DNA of 34,025 bases from Myxococcales bacterium (GTDB lineage Bacteria; Myxococcota_A; Polyangia; Polyangiales; Ga0077539): contig JAUSAZ010000081.1 in assembly GCA_030652255.1 (NCBI GenBank), positions 1 to 34,025 of the forward strand, written 5' to 3'. The position numbers and the translations under genes are program-made. Positions 33,925 to 34,025 of the stretch are shown here, piece after piece. The notes beneath the pieces were generated by a model. That model was not told the origin of the DNA. It did no database searches and was given only the letters and a program-made list of their open reading frames with translations. Within the stretch, counting starts at the first letter, position 1, and each line of letters begins with the position of its first letter.

Positions 33925-34025
33925 GTGACCAGACCTGACTCCAGGTTCTTCGGCGGTGTGATCGAGGGCATGGCTGCTTCGGAGGCACGGCTGCACCGGG
34001 CACGGGAGAGAGCTCGACGCGATGA
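33925..34025 (+). CDS. Possible start of a gene running off the right edge
   Basis: An open frame from GTG at 33925 reads VTRPDSRFFGGVIEGMAASE, then ARLHRARERARRD to the edge, with no stop. An in-frame ATG lies at 33970. The helix-rich, Arg-rich content is protein-like but only 33 codons are visible. The opposite strand has an open frame here too (stop at 33827-33829, ending IPGTLASILGLPIEPAR), and I cannot choose firmly between them. Local base composition is less GC-rich than the host genes. Confidence 0.3.
   Translation, partial: MTRPDSRFFGGVIEGMAASEARLHRARERARRD

Overview
Organism. The window is GC-rich (third positions almost all G or C) apart from one AT-richer stretch at about 29.2-32.2 kb. 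Asp/Ala/Val-rich lipoproteins, a large Cys-repeat surface protein ending in a MYXO-CTERM-like sorting tail, a GTP-type PEP carboxykinase and a MoxR/Bat operon together suggest a myxobacterium (Myxococcota, Polyangiales/Sandaracinus-like). This placement is an inference from style; there is no rRNA marker here.

Layout. (1) 1-7.1 kb, all minus strand: response regulator-like protein; a membrane-anchored alpha/beta hydrolase fold lacking its nucleophile; an ECF sigma factor, an anti-sigma-like protein and a secreted protein joined by GTGA/ATGA overlaps; a VWA protein coupled by ATGA to a divergent adenylosuccinate synthetase-like enzyme; and a lipoprotein that runs off the left edge. (2) 7.4-13.8 kb: YqeY-type protein, APC transporter, TetR regulator with a perfect 20-bp palindrome between it and a divergent lipoprotein, pckG, a small unknown protein and a patatin. 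(3) 13.8-20.6 kb: a repeat cluster, the Cys-repeat surface protein, a PHP phosphoesterase coupled to a Yip1-like membrane protein, a Tat-exported Trp-repeat protein, an aldo/keto reductase and a membrane protein. (4) 20.7-27.3 kb: MoxR ATPase, DUF58, BatD-like, BatA, BatB and a TPR (BatC-like) protein, mostly joined by 4-base stop/start overlaps.

Two copies of a large palindromic element lie inside operon (4). One sits in frame within the signal-peptide region of the BatD-like gene. The other sits between batB and the TPR gene, inside a 293-bp insertion bounded by 30-bp direct repeats that re-create the GTGA junction. The two share a conserved 59-nt core, while their flanking arms differ in sequence yet stay self-complementary.

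(5) 27.3-32.2 kb holds what looks like a short integron gene-cassette array without an integrase in view, all genes on the minus strand. Its members are an MmeI-like restriction-modification fusion of lower GC, a 111-aa unknown, and a small helical/RHH-like protein overlapping an HNH endonuclease. They are separated by attC-like sites that share a 30-bp identical arm. A half-site abuts a host gene that seems to have lost its 5' end. (6) 32.5-34.0 kb: a 310-aa unknown whose 3' end lies in 21-bp tandem repeats that continue past the stop codon, more tandem repeats, and a possible partial gene at the right edge.
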